Shown here in pieces: positions 57,602 through 64,000 of a stretch of DNA of 64,000 nucleotides (the stretch's first letter is position 1; each line of letters opens with the position of its first letter). The notes under the pieces were generated by a model. The model did no database searches. It had not been told where the DNA came from and saw nothing but the letters and a program-made list of their open reading frames with translations. A program made the position numbers and the translations under genes. This stretch comes from Volvox africanus. Its lineage: Eukaryota > Chlorophyta > Chlorophyceae > Chlamydomonadales > Volvocaceae. The DNA lies in assembly GCA_030268105.1 (NCBI GenBank), contig BSDZ01000003.1, positions 5,193,001 to 5,257,000 on the forward strand, written 5' to 3'.

Positions 57602-60600
57602 CTGCAAGGCATTTCAATATAAAAATTTGATGCTTCGAGATAATGAGGATGAACAATTGTAGGGCCGTAGCCATACAAACAACTGCGCTCACTTCGCTCA
57701 GTCAGGACCCATGGTTCGCCATCTGATCAAAGATCACATCCGCGCACCAGAGCAAAACATTCTCTTAGAATATCTATGCTATTCATGTCGTTTTCAACTC
57801 TCCCTCGCCCAGCTTGCGTCTCCTCCAGCACCCACCTCCTCGGATGTAATTTGACTGGATTCTGCATCAATAGATATAACAAAGCTGATCTTGACATTCT
57901 TGCGGTAACATTCCGGGAGTGGGCTTGGAGCTTGGAGATACTGAAACCAACTGAAACAGCAGGAAAGTATTCTATAATGTCATATCGATTAAAAATACGA
58001 TATGTAGTCTACCTTTTCCTCAAGGACTGACGACGGTCGAGATTTCCAGCTGCACTGCTTATGAAAATACGGAGCTGAGGTAGCGAGACTACCGAGCAAG
58101 AGGGCGTATCCTCGACCTCCATCCCTGAAGGAAACTATATCGTTGTAGACGCAGAATATACAGAATGGCCAAGTTTAATGTTTAATAAGCTAATTGCAGG
58201 CGATGAAAGGTCAGGTAGAATTAGGTACTAGGACCAACGCTGACCAACGTACGTAAATAGTGACATCTATGGTCGAAAAGTTATTAAATCGGGATTTTAA
58301 CAAACGGGAAGCCAAAGTTTTGCGATTTCGGGCCAAGCAGGAATAATAATACCCGGTTTTGGTCAGTTCCAGGATCAAAGAGGATTACGCCTAGAAATTC
58401 ATTCTGTGGGACCAGGTACGGAAGGATGGGGACCGTATAATGGGCACCCTGAGCCAAACTTGGACGCTTACGCCTGTGTCTTAAGTTCACCTTTAGCTCT
58501 TTCGGGTCCGCTGCATGCTGACACTCCCTGTTGAAAGTGAGCAACACTTATATACAGAAGAATGTCAGATCACGGCTGGGGGACCGGGACGTGGCAGCCT
58601 GGGGAATATACATGAGGACTTAGGGAGTGTCGCTCACGGGGGAGTGTTGAAAGTGAGCAACACTCGTATACGGAAGAATGTCAGATCGAGTAATACGGCC
58701 CAGGGAGAGGCCGAGCGCTTTGATGACTTTAACACTCCCGTGCATTGTGGATGCGCGGTCGCTGCGGTGGATGCACGGCAGCTGCAAACTTCTTTGGGTA
58801 CAGCGGTACCTTTAGGTGGGTAAGCCATTGTAATTGGTCTGATCTGGACGAGACCGACATACCTACTAAGGAAAGTCACAGTTGAGCCACATGATGCACA
58901 TGACACCATATATTTATGCAAGCCGTCGACAGGGTGAAAAGAGCAGTGAAGTATCCAGACTCAACTGTATGCAGTGGCAGATATGAGCGAAACAATAATA
59001 GAGCCAGAATACGGCTGTGAAAGATGCCGCATGACATGCAGATCGATAGGGGTAGGTGGAAACGAATATTGTTGTGAGTGCTGGTGAGAGCAGTTTCGTA
59101 TCTGAATGAATCTGTACTGTATACAGTGGCATTCACAAGCAATCCAACCATACGTGTGGGAGGGATGTTTAGTGTCTGATATCAATGTTACGGAGGGGAG
59201 TTGCGCAGCTGATTTACAGATTGATGCAAACGCGACAGAATCCCGTCTGACCTATGGTGGATGCCCCGGCCTGGCGCTCCGCCAGGGTTACGACCCGCCG
59301 TCAAAGTGAAAAAATTTGTTACTATTGCCGGGAAAACAAAGGAACCCTATCCGTCAGGTGCAAGGCGCAAGCTGCCCTACGGGGTGTCAGGGGGGTCTGA
59401 GGACGTTCACTGCAGGGAAGGGAGGATTGTAAGGGGGAACTCGCACCCCAGCATACGTGCTATTGCACCCCGTGTTACACCTTGCTGGCCCCCCTCCATA
59501 TTGCTTTCGCGTCTACATGAAAGGGGTGCACCAGGATCGTCTGGGGCGGGGTATCAGGAGAATGTAACGCCGGAGCCCAGTGTCCGGTGGTTAAGTCAAC
59601 AAAACGAAGATGGGTCATGCATGCTATTGTTATGTATATGCATGGACGATTTCGTTTGACACCGCGTGGCCTCTTCCCAGCGCAAAGCGCCCCAGTACCT
59701 TCAGGTACCTCCATTCCGCCTGAAGTATGGAAGTGGTGCATGTGTATCGTGCTATGTGAGAGGTCAGCAAGACGTCTCGTTCTTACAGCTGCACGTATGG
59801 AGCAGCGGGAAATGAAACAGCGGGCGCAAGGCGGACGTCGCGTCCACAGGCAATCTGGCAGCTTGGCCAGGTCCGGTACAATATAGTAATCAAAGGCCCT
59901 AATGAGAGTGGTTCGTCCTGTGCAACAACGATGGGTGCCGTGACATGCCGTCCACCCCGGTCAACCGTCACTAGACCCGGACCACCAATACTGGTGCTAC
60001 GGCAGTACTTGTTTCTTTATCTCTATTCCTACCTTTGGTGCGTACGACGCTCAGCAATGCCATCCAACCCTTCATTCGTTCACGCGGCTTTCCAGTAACC
60101 GGCGGCAATCAACCTTGGGTCATCTAATTGGAAATGCCGACTGCGGCATATACCATCAGCGGTAAAAGAGAGCAACAATATCAAGATGCGTAAGTGTGGA
60201 TGCGCGAGCCACAAAGGACATGTCGATATATCACCTCGTCCCATGTTTTATGTTCGTTCGTCTACCTACCTGCCGGTCACACAAATGACCCATGCACCCA
60301 TGCATTTCCACATGGGAGAATCTCCCCTGCATCTCCCCCCATCACGCACATGCTGGCCACACGACACGCCAATGAGTGATGCATGAGCACGTCTTAGCAG
60401 CGAGGCCATTTTAGGCCGAATTCCGTGCAACAACTAATGATACCAACTAACGCGCGCTAACAAAGCTATGTGGCAGCACCTACCAAAGCAATCAAGTTGA
60501 CATGCTTGGCATCTGACACAAATGAAGAAGTTCCGGACGACGCAACGACCCCATTATAATATACATCGTTGTCGTACAGGCTTTCCGAAATAAGCTAGCC

Positions 60601-61359
60601 TCATCATTCTTTGCCCCGCACATACACATACACGGACTAAAGGCGGGTGGGAATAAAGCGCCGGCTTATTTGCCGTATCGCGTGATAGGGCATGATGAAG
60701 CACAAGCCAGCTAGTAATCACATCACTTTGATATGAATCCCCATTCTTCAGGCCCCGTCCTTTCCTGCCCACTGTCTGTCCACCACCTGCCTACCCTCGC
60801 CTTCGCTATTTCCGAAAACCTGGAAATCCCAAAGGCATCCTGCTGTCATTAGCTAGCGAACCTCAATCTCCATCATCTACAGCGAATAAAGCACCAGATA
60901 GACTGCGACGCGTTTTGCGAGCAAGGATCCGAGGAGCAAGGCCTTAACGACAAATTATGCGACAGCTCATCGGATGGCGCAGCTGTTCGGGATCCCCCCC
61001 GAATGCAGTCCGTGTGCACTTTTCCAGGTTGTCTAGGCACCCTCTCTATCTCCGCAGCCACCGTGAGGCGATCGTATCAATCAGCCTTTCCATTACGAGT
61101 TCTACCCCCGTACACACCCACTTTCACGCCCATGCCTGTCCACCTAAGCGCACACACAAAGGCGTGCTTACGTATGTAGTCCGCAGTTCTACGATGATGA
61201 TGGTGCGACGTAACGATGTCTGGGAACGATCACGCAGCGTGCCGTGACAACTCCCACACATACACATCGGACAGGACAGATCAAGGCTGTCACCACTCAC
61301 CAGCCAAGAGATCAGTAGTATTGCTGCAAGGTATCTGTCTCACTCCACCCGAAATTCAT
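57602..61359. other. long stretch without a resolved gene
   Basis: Expected to hold the 5' exons of the GT31 gene near its left end, but none is recognisable. A pair of 41-bp direct repeats lies at 58530-58570 and 58646-58686. From 59900 to 61300 the plus strand is C/A-rich and could be the 3' flank of the minus-strand chromate transporter. No rRNA or tRNA seen. Confidence 0.4.
58530..58686. repeat. 41-bp direct repeat pair, 116-bp period
   Basis: GTTGAAAGTGAGCAACACT followed by (T/C)(A/G)TATAC(A/G)GAAGAATGTCAGATC occurs at 58530-58570 and 58646-58686, with three mismatches. Confidence 0.9.
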
Positions 61360-63829
61360 TTAGTCCAGCTGCGCTGCCCAGGCAATTACTCCGAGTGCAG
61401 CGCCCAATCCGACGACGATGGGTTCAAAAATTTTGAGTTCGTCGACGGCACAGAATGCGAACAGCGCGATGCACAGTGATGCGTTGGGGAAGGGGCTGAT
61501 GCGGTACACGTCCAACGTCATTGTGAAAACCGATGCCAGGATGAGGCCCACGCCGACTGCGTTCATGCCCGAGAGACCCCGACGGTAGATCTGCCAGGTG
61601 CGGAAGCGCTTCCAGAAGGGCAGTACCCCGAACATCAACATGATTCCCGGGGTGAAAAGCCCAAACCAGGCCAGCACGGCACCCAGGATGAAGGGTTTTT
61701 CCAGCTGACGGCGGGAGACGGGTTGCAACAGGGAACGGCAGTAAGGGGAGTGGGTATATCTGACCGGGCTGCGAAACGCAAATGCAAATGGCAGCATGTG
61801 GTTGTTATATGTAAACCTGATGAATGCATACATGGGGTCAGGTGGGCGGCGAGGCCGATATGCAACAGCAACAGGGCCGTAAGGGCGCGACGGATGCAGT
61901 CTATTACGAATATAAGAAGAAGACATGGACTCCCTCCTTACCTTGATGGCGATGACGCAGCCCAAGTAGGCGGCAAAGTTGAAGAGCGGACCGGGCATCG
62001 CCTGCAAGCAAGGGATCCATACTGGTGGGCTTAGATAATCGGGAAGGAGGCGCCTGCTGGTTTGCCATCCACCCGTATTAGGATCCAAGCCCTTAATAAC
62101 GCATGGTTCAACAGGATGAGAGGTAGCAGCGGAAAAGCAAGGTCTGGTCCAGACGGGCGACGGCTGGGTGCACAGCATGAAATGCCAAAGTCCAGCCCAG
62201 CCGATGGACTCAACCTCCCAGTCCGTTTCATGCGCTTTTTAGGTGACAAACAACAACAGAAAGCTCAAGGCCCCACACGCGAGGCCAAAAGAGGCCTCGT
62301 ATGAGGAGGGGAAGGCAGCAACACACTGCCATGAGCCTCTTTGCGCAGAGCTGCCATCGTCCTCAAGGCTGTAAGGTAAACCTTCTCGGAGGGGCGCGGT
62401 CTCACATGCGCACCCTGGCGTCCTGTGATGACTATCCATGGAGGGAACCAGACGCACGCACACATTGCCAAACCCGTAAGCGCACACCTGCACGGCCCCC
62501 AGACCCGCGTAAAATTGTTTTTCCGTGACCCAGGTATCCTCCGTCTCCTTGCCGTCCGGGTATTTCTGGACCACGTCCGTCAGCAGCATGGGGAGGACCA
62601 CCTGCACGTGCGGAAAGCAGCGTGGGCCATGGGGAGGACTGGTCACGTCCATCCGGCTGGCCAGGAAGTCTCCGGATCCGTCATATCCACCTCATGAGAT
62701 TCGATCCGGGCGTCCAGATATGGTTCATCTTGAATACCTCCCCCCGCACTGTCACAGCTGTATATTCAAGCGATGAAAGGTCTAAGGAAGATGCGTGGGC
62801 CTCTTTTACAGTTCTTAAAACTATGACACAACGCACTTTGCGCTACAGGTCAACGCCATTTTGTCAGGCACAGGGATCTTAGCAAACACACCTCAACGAT
62901 GCAATGCGACACGAAAGGACTTAATGCCTCGGCTGAGCGTTATTCAGTTGAGACATCCTAACAGAACCCCTGGGTCTAACATCTGATGAAGAGCAGCGGC
63001 TTAAGTACGCGGGTTGTGACGTCTCTCGTTGTTGTGACGTCTCTGATGGCTGTATGCTTTACATGCCGGCTGGTCCGTGCCTTCAGCCCTGGTCCGCACC
63101 TGTCCGCCGCCGTATATGATTGAGCCAGTTCGGTAAAAGACCTCGAACCAGTTGAGAGGGTTGTCATCGCCCTTGTATGTGGTTCGAGCCAGCACCAGCA
63201 CCACCACCAGCACCACCAGCCACAAGGCAATTAGCACGAAGCCACCGAGCATGCCGAAACCTAGGGACTCCACCCCACCATCGTTACCCTAAAGGAGCCC
63301 GAGGCGGCGGAAAGGGGCAGGCAAAGATGCATGTCAGAGCGTAAGATGTAACGCCCTAAATTGCATGAGAGGGAGGTGGCCAGTTGTTGAATGCGCAGTG
63401 GGATCAGGCTTAGAGAATGCGGGCGTCTTCAAGGCACATCTGTATTGCTTGTACAGCCCTCTTGTGACATTAACCATCCTAATGTTACGTAGACTTGTAT
63501 TGAAGCCGGGGACTAGCGAGCCAGTCGCTATACCCCCGCATACTGGTTAGCCTTGTTTGTTCAGCGTTGGGGCCTTTCCCTCCACCTCGGCATCCACCGC
63601 CCGTTATAACCTATCCAGCATCTATCCAGCGCCATGCGCTGCTGGTGGTGCGAAGGGAATGCATGGAGCTGACAGCCAGTGGCTCATCACCCACCATGAG
63701 GCGGCGATCGAGCTTCCACTCCGTGATGTTGGTGACGATGAAGCCCAAAACGATAAGCAGCGGATACAGCCAGGGCTTAGTCCAGTAGATAGCGGCTGCG
63801 GCGGCCAGTGTGCCCACTATAGCGGTTAC
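61360..63829 (-). CDS. chromate (CHR/ChrA family) transporter, C-terminal half; 5' end off window
   Basis: The CHR family comprises inner-membrane chromate/sulfate antiporters in bacteria; eukaryotic algae and fungi have double-domain forms. Five exons join in phase 0: 63695-63829, 63100-63288, 62488-62601, 61942-62001, 61360-61704, giving 280 residues to the stop. Family hallmarks are in order: SIIYGGGQ|VVLPMLL, DTWVTEKQFYAGLGAVQ|AMPGPLFNFAAYLG, then LEKPFILGAVLAWFGLFTPGIMLMFG, with several hydrophobic helices (for example IALWLVVLVVVLVLA, YPLLIVLGFIVTNI). The GGGQ-VVLP and QAMPG motifs belong to one CHR domain. The helices in the 63695-63829 exon would join it to an upstream CHR domain outside the window, so this is probably the second domain of a double-domain protein. 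Substrate (chromate, sulfate or another oxyanion) is inferred from the family. Confidence 0.88.
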
Positions 63830-64000
63830 CTGGATGGGCAACAAGGGTGAAGGGTTCCTAGAAGCACTACAAGAACACAGAAAACATATGGCTCCTACAA
63901 CCTGCACCACACGTAACCTGCACCACACGTAACCTGCCGTTGCTGATAACCATAGTTCTTCCCCTTCCGCCATCAATAAACCGACCACGCGTGCAGTGTG
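63830..64000. other. 5' intron sequence of chromate transporter
   Basis: Follows the CAG acceptor at 63830-63832 on the minus strand. Contains a short tandem duplication CCTGCACCACACGTAA near 63900-63932. No exon seen. Confidence 0.5.

Overview
The window is nuclear DNA from a eukaryote, most likely a chlorophycean, volvocine-type green alga. Three things point there. Almost every gene is broken by many GT-AG introns of roughly 100-500 bp. TGTAA, the green-algal polyadenylation signal, lies downstream of most stop codons. The protein set (delta-tubulin of basal bodies, a plant-type enolase with an MSVQEY N-terminus, a two-domain-type chromate transporter, a cysteine-rich ephrin-receptor-like surface protein) fits a flagellated alga. 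The genus cannot be fixed from sequence alone. All gene models were built by hand from conserved protein similarity plus splice-site phase; where consecutive exons join in phase I call the model firm.

Layout. 1-1208 (-): 5' part of a secreted GH81-like beta-1,3-glucanase running off the left edge. 1209-5200: about 4 kb with no supportable gene. 5401-9190 (-): delta-tubulin. 9642-18556 (+): SYF1/XAB2 splicing factor, a complete 15-exon model of 921 aa. 19139-21586 (+): membrane-anchored 2H-phosphoesterase-like protein. 23163-29702 (+): SNM1/PSO2-type beta-CASP nuclease with a long tail carrying a PCNA-binding motif. 29703-32039: gene-free, rich in small GC hairpins. 32040-40364 (+): 1659-aa cysteine-rich single-pass surface protein. 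41166-45276 (-): enolase, 13 exons, 485 aa. 46624-49674 (+): DEK-like chromatin protein, 12 exons, 516 aa. 50170-53544 (-): conserved coiled-coil protein. 53851-54504 (+): Lsm-fold NAA38-like protein. 55290-57601 (-): GT31 glycosyltransferase, 5' end unresolved. 57602-61359: no gene seen apart from a possible missing 5' end of the GT31 gene. 61360-63829 (-): C-terminal half of a chromate transporter running off the right edge.

The genes are a mixed housekeeping set (RNA splicing, DNA repair, chromatin, glycolysis, protein acetylation, cilium, cell surface) rather than a pathway cluster. The most notable arrangement is repeated head-to-head pairing with short shared promoters: delta-tubulin/SYF1 (451 bp between start codons) and coiled-coil/NAA38-like (306 bp). 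Enolase/DEK are also divergent, 1347 bp apart. Repeats sit mostly in introns: two related copies of an unclassified dispersed element (one split by a perfect foldback), 16-bp and 18-bp minisatellites, and a 200-bp TTTA tract. Three introns appear to use GC-AG rather than GT-AG ends. I did not find a clearly new biological system; the best leads are the SNM1 tail, the surface receptor and the dispersed element.
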